From the NCBI RefSeq assembly GCF_004920405.1, contig NZ_RFLV01000003.1:186001-250000 (forward strand): a stretch of DNA of 64,000 nucleotides. The letters are read 5' to 3'. This document shows positions 35,333-44,231 of this stretch, piece by piece. Within the stretch, counting starts at the first letter, position 1. Each line of letters begins with the position of its first letter. The notes under the pieces were generated by a model. It searched no databases. It saw nothing but the letters and a program-made list of their open reading frames with translations, and was not told the origin of the DNA. Source of the stretch: Pseudomonas leptonychotis. GTDB taxonomy: Bacteria; Pseudomonadota; Gammaproteobacteria; Pseudomonadales; Pseudomonadaceae. The position numbers and the translations under genes are program-made.

Positions 35333-37300
35333 TTACTCGGTGCGGAACCGTATCACCAACTGTTTCAGCTCGCTGCTCAAGCCACTTTGCTCTTGGGCAT
35401 AGCTCTCGACTTCCGATGCTTGGACCGATATCTGCGTCACCGCGTCGTTGATGGCGACGATGTTCTGGTTAATTTCCTCAGTCACCAAATGCTGTTCTTC
35501 AGTAGCCGTGGCAATTTGCATGGTCATGTCGCGGATCATATGCACCTTGCTTTCAATCGTTTCAAAGGCAGCCATCACCTCGGCGGACAGGTCGATGGCC
35601 TTACCCGACTCGACCAGGCTTTGGTCCATGCTCACCGTCACTTCCTTGATGCGATTAACCAGCAAGTTGAGGATGTTGTTGATCTGCTCGGTGGAGTCCT
35701 GGGTGCGTTTGGCCAGGTTGCGTACTTCATCGGCCACCACCGCAAAGCCGCGCCCTTGCTCGCCCGCGCGGGCGGCTTCGATGGCCGCGTTGAGCGCCAG
35801 CAGGTTGGTTTGTTCGGCGATTTGCTGAATGGTCGAGAGGATGTTGTTGATATTGACCGTTTCCTTCTCCAGCTCCTGAATCACCTTGCTGGAGTTCTGG
35901 ATGCTGCTGCCCAGCTTGTTAACCCCGGACGTACTGCGGGCAATCACCTCTTTACCATTGCGCGTGGCCACCAACCCCTGTTCCGACACATCGGCGGTCT
36001 GCACGCAGGTTTTAGCCACTTCATTGGCGGCCGAAGACATCTCGGTTACCGCCGTGACAATCTGCTCAACCGCGCTCAACTGGCGCTGCAGCGTGGCGGA
36101 CATCGCCGTGGTGCGCTTGTTGGTTTCACTGGAAACGCCATCCATGCTGATGGCGTTTTCCTTGATCACCCGAATCATGCCCTGGATCGACTCGATAAAC
36201 TGATTGAACCACTTGGCCAGCTCGCCGGTTTCATCGCTGCTGAGCAGGTCCAGGCGGCGGGTCAGGTCACCCTCACCCTGAGCGATGGTGCGCAGACCGT
36301 CTTTCACCAGATTGATCGGGTTGACTATACGGTTAGCGATAATCACCCCAGCCGCGGCGAATACCAGCACCAACACGATGCACACCACCAGGGTGATCCA
36401 GGTCAGCTCACGGGCGCTGGCGTAAATCTCATCGGCCTGCTTGAAGCCGACAAACTTCCAGCCCAGTTCCGGCGAGGTGTAGACGTTGGCCATGTAGGCA
36501 ACGCCGTCGATTTCCACCTCGACCAGGCCATTCTCGGTCTTGCCGATGGTCGCAAAGTGCTCACCGGGCAGCTCGCTGATTTTTTTGAAGTTGTTTTCCG
36601 GCTGCAGGCCATCCACAAGCAAGGTGCCACTGCCCTCCGCCAGCATCAGAAAACCGGTTTCACCGAAGCGCACCTTCTGCGCCATATCCGTCAGCGCCTT
36701 GAGCGACACGTCCACCGCGACCACCCCGGCAAACTGCCCGGCGTTGTCCTTGAAGCCCTTGAGCACCGAGACATACACCGCGTCATCCGGCTCCCAGTAA
36801 TAACCGTCGCGCCGCGCCAGGGTGAAGTTGGCGTCTTTACCAATGGGGTACCACTCGCGCTTACGCGGGTCCCAGTCACCGTAATCCCCGGTGCCCGGCC
36901 ACTCCACATAGCCGCCCTCGGTATCACTCATATACACGTAGCCAAAGGTGGGGTTGCTCTTACCGATGCTGGAGTAGTAATCGAAAATCTGCTTCTCGCG
37001 CCCACCGTTGGCAGTAGCGACCTGACCAGGCTTGCGCGCCTCACCGAAGTAAGTGGTCAGCGGGCCACTCTCGGTATCTTTGACTGCGGGATATTCCGCC
37101 AGAGCCGAAACGGTGTAGCCCACCGAATCAAAGAAGGTGGCGAAGCTGTTGTTCACCAGCTTCATATCCAGGCTGCTGGATACCAGGAAGTTCTCTTTGG
37201 CCTGCTCCGTGACATTGCGAATCGTCAGCAGCGCCACCACCAAGACCGGAATCAGGGTTGCAACCAGAAAGCTCACCAACAGTTTGGACTTGATTCTCAT
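35333..37300 (-). CDS. Methyl-accepting chemotaxis protein with dCache sensor domain
   Basis: A 655-residue chemoreceptor. TM1 (about 8-27), a periplasmic double-Cache sensor (about 35-280; includes [26 protein letters not shown] and [12 protein letters not shown]), TM2 (about 285-308), HAMP, then the signalling domain with the hairpin tip [20 protein letters not shown]. The R-x-W-Y and downstream Asp pattern resembles amino-acid-binding dCache domains, but one cannot name the ligand. It ends in RFRTE, without the CheR/CheB-tethering pentapeptide. Confidence 0.93.
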   Translation of the reverse strand: MRIKSKLLVSFLVATLIPVLVVALLTIRNVTEQAKENFLVSSSLDMKLVNNSFATFFDSVGYTVSALAEYPAVKDTESGPLTTYFGEARKPGQVATANGGREKQIFDYYSSIGKSNPTFGYVYMSDTEGGYVEWPGTGDYGDWDPRKREWYPIGKDANFTLARRDGYYWEPDDAVYVSVLKGFKDNAGQFAGVVAVDVSLKALTDMAQKVRFGETGFLMLAEGSGTLLVDGLQPENNFKKISELPGEHFATIGKTENGLVEVEIDGVAYMANVYTSPELGWKFVGFKQADEIYASARELTWITLVVCIVLVLVFAAAGVIIANRIVNPINLVKDGLRTIAQGEGDLTRRLDLLSSDETGELAKWFNQFIESIQGMIRVIKENAISMDGVSSETNKRTTAMSATLQRQLSAVEQIVTAVTEMSSAANEVAKTCVQTADVSEQGLVATRNGKEVIARSTSGVNKLGSSIQNSSKVIQELEKETVNINNILSTIQQIAEQTNLLALNAAIEAARAGEQGRGFAVVADEVRNLAKRTQDSTEQINNILNLLVNRIKEVTVSMDQSLVESGKAIDLSAEVMAAFETIESKVHMIRDMTMQIATATEEQHLVTEEINQNIVAINDAVTQISVQASEVESYAQEQSGLSSELKQLVIRFRTE

Positions 37301-37489
37301 GGGACATCGCCTTCTCGCTGACCAGTAATACGCTCTATCGGCGTTTGTAGAGAATAGTTAAGGCTGGTGACTGCGCCAGCGCTGGCCTCACCACGACGCA
37401 GCGGTAGCGCGAAAGCGACTATCGCGGTAAATCCTCCGATGATTGACCGCAGGCAGTCCGCCACAGGTGTATTGGCTCTGCTTACTGGT

Positions 37490-37730
37490 TTCGCCCTTAC
37501 GGCGAGTTACTTTCTCTTTTCTTGTGCAAAGAGAAAGTAACCAAAGAGAAAGCACACCCTGCATACGGGTCTGGCTTCGCCAGACTTCCCTCGCTCCGGC
37601 ACTGTTCCGAGGGTCGTCACGGTGGGCCATCCCTGGCCCATCGTTCCTCGTTTGGCATCCATGCCAAACGCCCCTCTCCACAGCACCTGCGCTCGGCCTC
37701 CTGACGGGATTCGGGGACCGCGTTGACTGG
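37490..37730 (+). repeat. Left arm of an imperfect long inverted repeat
   Basis: It starts at CCCTTACGGCGAGT and includes CATACGGGTCTGG, GACTTCCCTCG, GGGCCATCCCTGGCCCATCG, GGCATCCATGCC and CTCGGCCTCCTGA. Each block recurs, reverse-complemented and in the same order, at 37895-38117. It contains only accidental short reading frames. Confidence 0.85.
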
Positions 37731-37752
37731 GCGATTTGTGGACGGCAAAGGT

Positions 37753-37807
37753 AAAAAGCAAAAAGCAAAAAGCAAAAAGCAAAAAGCAAAAAGCAAAAAG
37801 CAAAAAC
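37753..37807 (+). repeat. Heptanucleotide tandem repeat (AAAAAGC)n
   Basis: Seven exact copies of AAAAAGC (37753-37801) plus a partial eighth, between the two inverted-repeat arms. Purine-rich, prone to slippage. Confidence 0.97.
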
Positions 37808-37894
37808 GTCGCGACCATGGGTCGCTCCTACGGTTCGTAGCCTTTAGAGCGGGTGAACCCACCATGCTTTTCCCTCACGATCTCACAGACGCCG

Positions 37895-38117
37895 CCAAAC
37901 GCCCCATCAGGAGGCCGAGTGGAATCGTTGCGCAAGGGGTTGAGCGGCATGGATGCCGCGAGAGCCGCGATGGGCCAGGGATGGCCCTTCGCGGCGGGCC
38001 CCTGGAGCAATGATGGAACGAGGGAAGTCGAGCGCAGCGAGACCCGGATGCAAGGGGCAAGACCTTTTGCTTACTTTTGGGGCGTCTGCCAAAAGTGAGC
38101 CGCCGTAAGGGCGGAAC
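37895..38117 (-). repeat. Right arm of the imperfect long inverted repeat
   Basis: Reverse complement of the left arm with many substitutions: TCAGGAGGCCGAG, GGCATGGATGCC, CGATGGGCCAGGGATGGCCC, CGAGGGAAGTCGAG and ACTCxCCGCCGTAAGGG-like end (GAGCCGCCGTAAGGG). Similar sequences recur widely between genes of Pseudomonas, as I recall; no transposase is present. Confidence 0.82.
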
Positions 38118-38376
38118 CGTTAGACCGGGCAACACATAAGCTTTGAGTGCACACCAACCTCCAGGCACACCCCACGCAAGCATTGGCACCACGTGGCCGT
38201 CTTTTCACCGGTATGTGCGAGCAAGGTTATACCCGAGGAATTGGGCGGATGATGCGGGTGCGAACATAAACGTTGGAGAGTGCATAAATGATGATTTTAG
38301 ATAGCCATTATTTATGAGTATCGCTACGCTCGACTCTACAATTGCAATTATAAAATTAGAAGGCAAGGAGCACACA

Positions 38377-39771
38377 ATGATAACCGAAGAAGAAACTATT
38401 TGGCATGACGACTATATGGACAGAAAGAAAAGCAGTGACTTTCTAACCACATACCTGCTAGCAAATTCTCACATAAAAGTACTTAACGTCAACTCACCTT
38501 GGGGCTCAGGAAAATCATTTTTTCTATCCCGATGGGCAAAAGAACTCAGCAAAAACCATATATGCATAATTTTTGATTCCTGGGCTAACGACTTCTCCAG
38601 CGAACCGCTGATAGCACTGATCACCTGCATTGAACAACAAACTAAAGACGCAACGACATTAAACTCCACAGACGCTGGAAAAACCATAATATCAGCAGGA
38701 TCAAACTTGATTAAAAAAGCTACTCCCTTGATAGCGAAGGGATTGGTGAAGAAATTTCTCGGCGTAGAAATTGATCAACTACTAGGCGACAATACTTCCG
38801 ATGAAGTTTCCGACCTCACAGAATCATTGGTAGGTAAATTAATTGAAGAACAATCAAAAACATCAGACAACATCATCGCCTTCAAAGAAGCCGTGTCAGA
38901 AACGCTATCTCAAGCTGCAGAAAAAAGAGGCAAAAGCAGCCCGGCTTTTATTTTCATTGACGAATTAGACCGATGCCGGCCCACATATGCAATTGAACTA
39001 CTTGAAAGAATAAAACACTTTTTTGAGCTGGAAGACTGCCGATTCATAGTTGCATCAGACTCCAAGCAGCTAGCTCACTCTATACGAGCAGTGTACGGAG
39101 AACAATTTTACAGCGAGAGATATCTAGCCAGATTTTTCGACTCAGAGTTCCGTTTAGACAACAGAGACACATTCAGAGTAATTTCTGAGAATATGCCGAA
39201 AATAGAATCATTAAAACTAGGAGTCAACATATCAGGGAGAATAGAGAGGAATTATCGAAACTCACAAAAAGCAGCATACCCAGACACTCACACTATCACA
39301 TGCGAAATTGAAGGCTATAGTGAAAACTCACTCATAATCGCAGCCCTATCTAAACTTTTCGACCTAGAGCTACGCGACACTATACGACTTATAAAACAAA
39401 TAAAAAGCACCAGCGACTTTCTTAACGAAAAAGAATTTAATTTCTTCTGGGTAGCTTTTCTAATTTTTGCAAAATCTTCTAACGAAAAGTTATACCAAGC
39501 ACTGAACTCAACCGACAACCCAGTTTCCAAAAGTGCAGAAATACTCAAAAACCTACAGCAAGTAACTATATCATTCACATCATCCAACACAACATTAACC
39601 GAAATAGCATTATTCTATCTAGAACTAATAAGCTACAATCGAGAGCAAAGACAACGAATGGGAAGCACCATCAACGGCTGGAAGGAAAGCATATATAACT
39701 CAGTAATTGATAGAATGCATATTTTTTCAGATTATAGAAACGTAATTGAACTAGCACACAAGCTCGACTAG
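38377..39771 (+). CDS. KAP family P-loop NTPase, candidate defence gene
   Basis: 464 residues, soluble. Walker A is PWGSGKS at 41-47 and Walker B is FIFIDELDRC at 191-200, both with the KAP-family context (VNSPWGSGKSFFL; ELDRCRPTYAIELLERIKHFF). The insert between them (about 75-190) lacks clear membrane helices, unlike many KAP proteins, which are membrane-bound. KAP NTPases occur in phage-exclusion and other antiphage systems. The gene is markedly A+T-rich with AGA, ATA and TTA codons unlike its neighbours, so recent acquisition is likely. The ATG at 38377 has AAGGAG 6 bases upstream; an ATG at 38314 lacks a site. No partner gene adjoins it. Confidence 0.88.
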   Translation: MITEEETIWHDDYMDRKKSSDFLTTYLLANSHIKVLNVNSPWGSGKSFFLSRWAKELSKNHICIIFDSWANDFSSEPLIALITCIEQQTKDATTLNSTDAGKTIISAGSNLIKKATPLIAKGLVKKFLGVEIDQLLGDNTSDEVSDLTESLVGKLIEEQSKTSDNIIAFKEAVSETLSQAAEKRGKSSPAFIFIDELDRCRPTYAIELLERIKHFFELEDCRFIVASDSKQLAHSIRAVYGEQFYSERYLARFFDSEFRLDNRDTFRVISENMPKIESLKLGVNISGRIERNYRNSQKAAYPDTHTITCEIEGYSENSLIIAALSKLFDLELRDTIRLIKQIKSTSDFLNEKEFNFFWVAFLIFAKSSNEKLYQALNSTDNPVSKSAEILKNLQQVTISFTSSNTTLTEIALFYLELISYNREQRQRMGSTINGWKESIYNSVIDRMHIFSDYRNVIELAHKLD

Positions 39772-39785
39772 ACCAATACAAAACC

Positions 39786-39816
39786 AAAAGGCCCGTTATT
39801 AGACGGGCCTTTTTAT
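39786..39816 (+). terminator. Intrinsic terminator after the KAP gene
   Basis: GGCCCGT (39790-39796) / ACGGGCC (39803-39809), 6-base loop, followed by TTTTTT. An A-run precedes it, so it can also serve the opposite strand. Confidence 0.92.
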
Positions 39817-39841
39817 TCACGCTACAAGATCACTACACCAA

Positions 39842-40624
39842 TCAAGCAACCTCCACCGCCCTACTCTTCTCCAACTTCTTCACCTGATACTCCCTCGCCG
39901 CCTGATGAAACGCCCCCAGCAGCGCGTTGTAATCCGTCTTCTCCCAATAGCGATACTCAGGATGCCATTGCACGCCAACGGCAAACGCCTTGGCGCCAAT
40001 CACGCTGACGGCTTCAATCTGCCCATCCTCACACACCGCCTCAACCTGCAAACCTTCACCCAGGCGATCAATGCCCTGGCCATGCAGTGAGTTGACCTTG
40101 ATCTGCCGCTCACCCAGCAGTGTGTGCAGCACGCCGCCTTCGCTCAGGTTCACGTCATGGATCGGGCCGTAGGCCACATCGTCCGGTACGTCCTTCACCT
40201 CACGGTGATCGAGCCGGCCAGGCACGTTGTGCACTTCGCGGTGCAGGGTGCCGCCGTACAGCACGTTGAGTTCCTGCACGCCCCGGCAGATGCCAAGAAA
40301 GGGAATGCCACGTTCGATACAGGCGCGCATCAGCCGTAACACAGTGGCGTCGCGCGGTTTGTCTGCAAGGCCCAAGCCTGGGTGATCGTCGCCATAGGTG
40401 CTGGGGTGCACGTTGGACAGCGAGCCACCGAACATGATGCCGCTGACGCTATCGAGCACGGTGTCCATGTCCAGGTCATCGCCAAAAGCCGGAATCATCA
40501 GCGGAAAGGCACCGAAGCCGGTGACGGCGCTGATGTACTTCTCGCCCACCAGATGAAACCAGCCGATATCACGGTCGGTCAGCTGCCAGCGGCATAACGG
40601 TAAGCCAATCATGGGTTTGTTCAT
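39842..40624 (-). CDS. Gamma-glutamyl-gamma-aminobutyrate hydrolase family (PuuD/SpuA-like)
   Basis: A 260-residue class I glutamine amidotransferase-like C26 hydrolase. The catalytic triad is visible: C113 in FLGICRGVQELN, with H221 and E223 in GVQWHPE. Relatives release GABA or similar amines from gamma-glutamyl conjugates in polyamine breakdown. Its downstream neighbours on the same strand (bauC, bauA) degrade beta-alanine, a product of spermidine/diaminopropane metabolism, so a shared polyamine theme is plausible; 444 bases separate it from bauC, so it has its own promoter. Confidence 0.9.
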   Translation of the reverse strand: MNKPMIGLPLCRWQLTDRDIGWFHLVGEKYISAVTGFGAFPLMIPAFGDDLDMDTVLDSVSGIMFGGSLSNVHPSTYGDDHPGLGLADKPRDATVLRLMRACIERGIPFLGICRGVQELNVLYGGTLHREVHNVPGRLDHREVKDVPDDVAYGPIHDVNLSEGGVLHTLLGERQIKVNSLHGQGIDRLGEGLQVEAVCEDGQIEAVSVIGAKAFAVGVQWHPEYRYWEKTDYNALLGAFHQAAREYQVKKLEKSRAVEVA

Positions 40625-40842
40625 TGCAAGGAGTCCTCTTCATAGATAGTTGAAGTGGGCTGCCCTTGGGAGAGCGGGCTTACGGGTCACGCTAATCGTG
40701 AACCCGCTCACCCAAGGGGTGCCGTAACCGGCCAGGCCGGACACTGCACCAACGCCGCGCCCGCGCGGCTGGTTTGTTGCGTAAAGCGGTGCTGCTTGAT
40801 GGGTATCGCTGCGCTCAACCCATCCTACGTACTGCAGGCTCT

Positions 40843-40907
40843 TGTGGGAGCGGCTTTAGCCGCGATGTGTGGGTGTGGCTGTTATCGCGGCTGAAGCCGC
40901 TCCCACA
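40843..40907. repeat. REP pair
   Basis: TGTGGGAGCGGCTTTAGCCG... and its inverted partner ending GCTCCCACA, facing each other across about 20 bases. Confidence 0.9.
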
Positions 40908-40950
40908 AAATGCATCCGCCGAGGGCATTGGTCGCGAACAGCTCGCGGCT

Positions 40951-41014
40951 ACGACTGCATGGATGCAGGAGGTAGAGCGAAGCAGGATGCCAGAGCCGAA
41001 AGCCCCTCCCACGG
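40951..41014 (+). repeat. Dispersed repeat ending in a REP half-site
   Basis: ACGACTGCATGGATGCAGG, then GTAGAGCGAAGCAGGATGCC and AGCCCCTCCCAC. Other copies: 50937-50998 and, inverted, 53488-53560. Confidence 0.88.
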
Positions 41015-41068
41015 GTAATACACATCTAAAAAAGGGGCTGCTCTTGCGACCAGCCCCTTGGCAGCTAC

Positions 41069-42565
41069 TTAGTTATTACTCGGGAAGGCAAACTGCGCCG
41101 CTTCATGCGAGGCGCGTTGTGGCCAGCGCTGGGTAACGGCTTTTTTGCGGGTGTAGAAGCGCACACCGTCTGGGCCGTAAGCATGCAGGTCGCCGAACAG
41201 CGAGCGCTTCCAGCCGCCGAAGCTGTGGTAGCTAACCGGTACGGGCAGCGGCACGTTGACGCCGACCATGCCGACTTCGATTTCGTCGCAGAACAGGTGT
41301 GCCGCTTCGCCGTCGCGGGTGAAGATGCAGGTGCCGTTGCCGTACTCGTGGTCGTTGATCAGTTGCATAGCGGCTTCAAGGCTGCCGACGCGAACGATGC
41401 ACAGCACGGGGCCGAAGATTTCATCGGTGTAGATGGTCATCTCAGGCGTGACTCTGTCGAACAGGGTGCCGCCGACGAAGTAGCCGTTTTCGTTGCCGGA
41501 AACCACCAGATCACGGCCGTCGACTACCAGGCTTGCGCCTTGGGCAACACCGGCATCGATATAACCTTTGACCTTGTCACGCGCGACAGCGGTAACCAGT
41601 GGGCCCATATCGAGGCCGCAGTTGGTGCCGGCACCGATTTTCAGTGCTTTGATTTGCGGGGTGAGCTTCTCGATCAGCGCATCGGCAATCTGGTCGCCCA
41701 CGCATACGGCGACCGAGATGGCCATGCAGCGCTCGCCGCAGGAACCGTAGGCCGCGCCCATCAGTGCGCTGACGGCGTTGTCCAAGTCGGCATCGGGCAT
41801 CAGCACGGCGTGGTTCTTCGCGCCGCCCAAAGCCTGTACGCGCTTACCGCGCTTGGTGCCTTCGCTGTAGATGTATTCGGCAATCGGCGTGGAGCCGACA
41901 AAGCTCAGGGCTTTGACTTCTGGCGCTTCGATCAGCGCATCCACCGCTTCTTTGTCGCCGTGCACCACGTTGAGTACGCCTTTAGGCAGGCCGGCCTCTT
42001 GCAGCAGTTGGGCGATGTACAGGGTGGAGCTTGGGTCACGCTCGGACGGCTTCAAGATAAAGCAGTTGCCGCAGACGATGGCCAGCGGGTACATCCACAG
42101 CGGCACCATGGCCGGGAAGTTGAACGGGGTGATGCCCGCGACCACGCCAATAGGCTGCAGGTCGCTCCAGGCGTCGATGTTCGGGCCGACATTGCGGCTG
42201 TATTCACCCTTGAGGATCTGCGGTGCGCCACAGGCGAATTCGACGTTTTCGATGCCGCGCTTAAGTTCGCCGGCAGCGTCTTCCAAGGTTTTACCGTGTT
42301 CTTCACTGATCAGCTTGGAGATGGCCGCTTCGTGATCTTCGAGCAGCTGCTTGAAGCGAAACATCACCTGAGCGCGCTTGGCGGGCGGGGTTTTACGCCA
42401 GGCCGGGAAGGCGCTCTTGGCCGAGTCGATGGCCTGCTGCATGGTGGCGCGGTCGGCCAGGGCAACTTGCTTGCTGACTTGGCCGGTGGACGGGTTGAAC
42501 ACGTCTGCAGTGCGGCCGGTGCCGGCGGTCATTTCGCCGTGGATCAGGTGATTAACGAGGGTCAT
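41069..42565 (-). CDS. bauC: (Methyl)malonate-semialdehyde dehydrogenase, CoA-acylating (BauC/MmsA)
   Basis: A 498-residue aldehyde dehydrogenase. MmsA-type features are NFPAMVPLWMYPLAIVCGN, the catalytic Cys C280 in GSCGERCMAIS, and the absence of the usual general-base Glu of hydrolytic ALDHs (GGAKNHAVLMPDAD region). It converts malonate semialdehyde to acetyl-CoA, or methylmalonate semialdehyde to propionyl-CoA, using NAD and CoA. It follows the beta-alanine transaminase gene by 117 bases holding a REP pair, so it serves beta-alanine breakdown; a role in valine breakdown cannot be excluded. Confidence 0.93.
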   Translation of the reverse strand: MTLVNHLIHGEMTAGTGRTADVFNPSTGQVSKQVALADRATMQQAIDSAKSAFPAWRKTPPAKRAQVMFRFKQLLEDHEAAISKLISEEHGKTLEDAAGELKRGIENVEFACGAPQILKGEYSRNVGPNIDAWSDLQPIGVVAGITPFNFPAMVPLWMYPLAIVCGNCFILKPSERDPSSTLYIAQLLQEAGLPKGVLNVVHGDKEAVDALIEAPEVKALSFVGSTPIAEYIYSEGTKRGKRVQALGGAKNHAVLMPDADLDNAVSALMGAAYGSCGERCMAISVAVCVGDQIADALIEKLTPQIKALKIGAGTNCGLDMGPLVTAVARDKVKGYIDAGVAQGASLVVDGRDLVVSGNENGYFVGGTLFDRVTPEMTIYTDEIFGPVLCIVRVGSLEAAMQLINDHEYGNGTCIFTRDGEAAHLFCDEIEVGMVGVNVPLPVPVSYHSFGGWKRSLFGDLHAYGPDGVRFYTRKKAVTQRWPQRASHEAAQFAFPSNN

Positions 42566-42619
42566 AAAAACTCCATTAGCAAATTCTGCAAGGCGGTTTG
42601 GCCGCCAGAGGGTTCTGTC

Positions 42620-42674
42620 GTGGGAGGGGCTTCAGCCGCGACATTGCAACGTCGCGGCTGAAGCCCCTCCCACA
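42620..42674. repeat. REP pair
   Basis: Facing palindromic REP units (GTGGGAGGGGCTTCAGCCGC and its inverse) between bauA and bauC, a position where REPs often tune mRNA decay. Confidence 0.92.
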
Positions 42675-42682
42675 AAAAGGGA

Positions 42683-44029
42683 TCAATCCAGGCTGTTCAG
42701 CACATCACCGACGGCGTTGAACACGGAGTCCAGCTGCTCAGGTTTGGTGTTGAAGGTTGGCCCGAACTGCAGGGTGTCGCCGCCGAAGCGTACGTAGAAG
42801 CCGGCCTTCCACAAGGCCATGCCGGCCTCGAACGGACGGATAACCGGATCGCCGTCACGCGGGGTAATCTGCAGCGCACCAGCCAGGCCGCAGTTGCGGA
42901 TATCGACGATGTGCTTGCTGCCTTTGAGGCCGTGCAATTTCTCTTCAAAAATCGGCGCTAGAGCAGCCGATTGCTCGATCAGGTTGTCGCGTTTGAGCAG
43001 CTCCAGGGTTGCCAGGCCAGCGGCGCAAGCCACCGGGTGGCCCGAGTAGGTGTAACCATGGCCGAACTCGACCATGTGCTCAGGGATCGCCTGGTTCATA
43101 AAGGTGTTGTATATCTCGCTGGAAGCGATGACTGCGCCCATCGGAATCGCGCCGTTGGTGACCTGTTTGGCGGTGTTCATGATGTCCGGCGTCACGCCGA
43201 AGTACTCGGCACCGGTCCACTTGCCCATACGGCCATAGGCGGTGATCACTTCGTCGAAGATCAGCAGAATGCTGTGCTGGGTGCAGATCTCGCGCAGACG
43301 TTGCAGGTAGCCAACCGGCGGCACCAGCACGCCAGCAGAGCCCGCCATCGGCTCGACGATTACCGCAGCGATGTTAGAGGCGTCATGCAGTTCGATCAGT
43401 TTGAGCAGTTCGTTGGCCAGCTCGACGCCGCCCGTCTCGGCCATGCCCTTGGTGTAGGCCAGGTGCGATTGCAGGGTGTGCGGCAGGTGGTCGGCATCCA
43501 TCATCTGGCCGAACATCTTGCGGTTGCCGCCGATGCCGCCCAGCGAGGTGCCGGCGATGTTTACGCCGTGATAGCCACGGGCGCGGCCGATAAATTTAGT
43601 TTTGCTTGGCTGGCCCTTCAAACGCCAGTAAGCCTTGGCCATTTTCACCGAGGTGTCGGCGCACTCGGAGCCGGAGTCGGTGTAGAACACATGATCGAGG
43701 CCGGCCGGGGTCAGCTCGGTGATTTTCTCAGCCAGCTGATAGGACAGCGGATGGCCGTACTGAAAGCCTGGCGCGTAATCGAGAGTGCCCAACTGCTTGG
43801 CCACGGCCTCCTGAATTTCTTTGCGGTTGTGCCCTGCGCCGCAGGTCCACAGCCCGGACAGGCTGTCGAAGATGCGCCGACCTTTGTCGTCGATAAAGTG
43901 GTTACCGTCTGCACCGACAATCAAACGCGGGTCGCGCTTGAAGTTACGGTTAGCGGAAAACGGCATCCAGTGCGCATCCAGCTTGAGCTGGCTGGCCAAG
44001 GACGGGACTTCGGTCTGCGGCATGTTCAT
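42683..44029 (-). CDS. bauA: Beta-alanine (omega-amino acid)--pyruvate transaminase
   Basis: A 448-residue class III aminotransferase. The PLP lysine is K288 in NTAKQVTNGAIPMGAV, the same number as in the characterised Pseudomonas enzyme, and the Asp of FDEVITAYGR binds the pyridine nitrogen. It moves the amino group of beta-alanine to pyruvate, giving malonate semialdehyde, the substrate of the next gene. A divergent LysR gene and a perfect palindrome lie upstream. Confidence 0.95.
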   Translation of the reverse strand: MNMPQTEVPSLASQLKLDAHWMPFSANRNFKRDPRLIVGADGNHFIDDKGRRIFDSLSGLWTCGAGHNRKEIQEAVAKQLGTLDYAPGFQYGHPLSYQLAEKITELTPAGLDHVFYTDSGSECADTSVKMAKAYWRLKGQPSKTKFIGRARGYHGVNIAGTSLGGIGGNRKMFGQMMDADHLPHTLQSHLAYTKGMAETGGVELANELLKLIELHDASNIAAVIVEPMAGSAGVLVPPVGYLQRLREICTQHSILLIFDEVITAYGRMGKWTGAEYFGVTPDIMNTAKQVTNGAIPMGAVIASSEIYNTFMNQAIPEHMVEFGHGYTYSGHPVACAAGLATLELLKRDNLIEQSAALAPIFEEKLHGLKGSKHIVDIRNCGLAGALQITPRDGDPVIRPFEAGMALWKAGFYVRFGGDTLQFGPTFNTKPEQLDSVFNAVGDVLNSLD

Positions 44030-44069
44030 GATGGCCTCGCGTATGAGCGACTGAGCAATGTAAATACCG

Positions 44070-44124
44070 TAGGAGGGGCTTTAGCCGCGAGACTCAAACG
44101 CTGTCGCGGCTAAAGCCCCTCCTA
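44070..44124. repeat. REP pair
   Basis: TAGGAGGGGCTTTAGCCGCGA and its inverse, in the divergent bauA/LysR promoter region. Confidence 0.92.
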
Positions 44125-44165
44125 CAAGAAAGCGAATCTGTTGCCAGCAAAGGTGCCACGGGCTT

Positions 44166-44187
44166 AGAGTCGTGAAAACACGACTCT
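44166..44187. promoter_or_regulatory. Perfect palindrome, candidate LysR binding site
   Basis: AGAGTCGTG-AAAA-CACGACTCT, 9-bp arms, about 45 bases before the LysR start and 137 bases before bauA. Its length and place in the divergent promoter suit a LysR recognition site. Confidence 0.55.
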
Positions 44188-44231
44188 TCATATCTTTAGT
44201 TAACCACTCACTAAACAATGAGCATGAAACA

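Larger units (their letters stand above)
40625..41068. other. Repeat-rich intergenic region
   Basis: 444 bases without a supported gene. In order it holds a short palindrome GATGGGT...ACCCATC (40798-40825), a REP pair (40843-40907) and a dispersed repeat copy (40951-41014). Confidence 0.7.

Noticed and set aside
35252..37321. A 689-codon plus-strand frame opposite the chemoreceptor gene
   Set aside because: The antisense of a highly biased coding sequence; it contains no recognisable domain, while the minus strand has an unmistakable chemoreceptor.
37753..37807. Possible CRISPR-like array
   Set aside because: The 7-base units are directly tandem without spacers and no cas genes are near; it is a microsatellite.
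37388..38192. Several short overlapping frames within the inverted-repeat region
   Set aside because: They appear in both arms and on both strands, with Arg/Pro/Ser-rich low-complexity products and no ribosome sites; the sequence is a non-coding repeat.
40960..41010. Small peptide frame starting MQEVERSRMPEPKAPPT
   Set aside because: The same translation appears from each copy of the dispersed repeat, in both orientations and next to REPs; it is a by-product of the repeat.
41105..44113. Long plus-strand frames opposite bauC and bauA
   Set aside because: Both are shadows of the conserved minus-strand enzymes.
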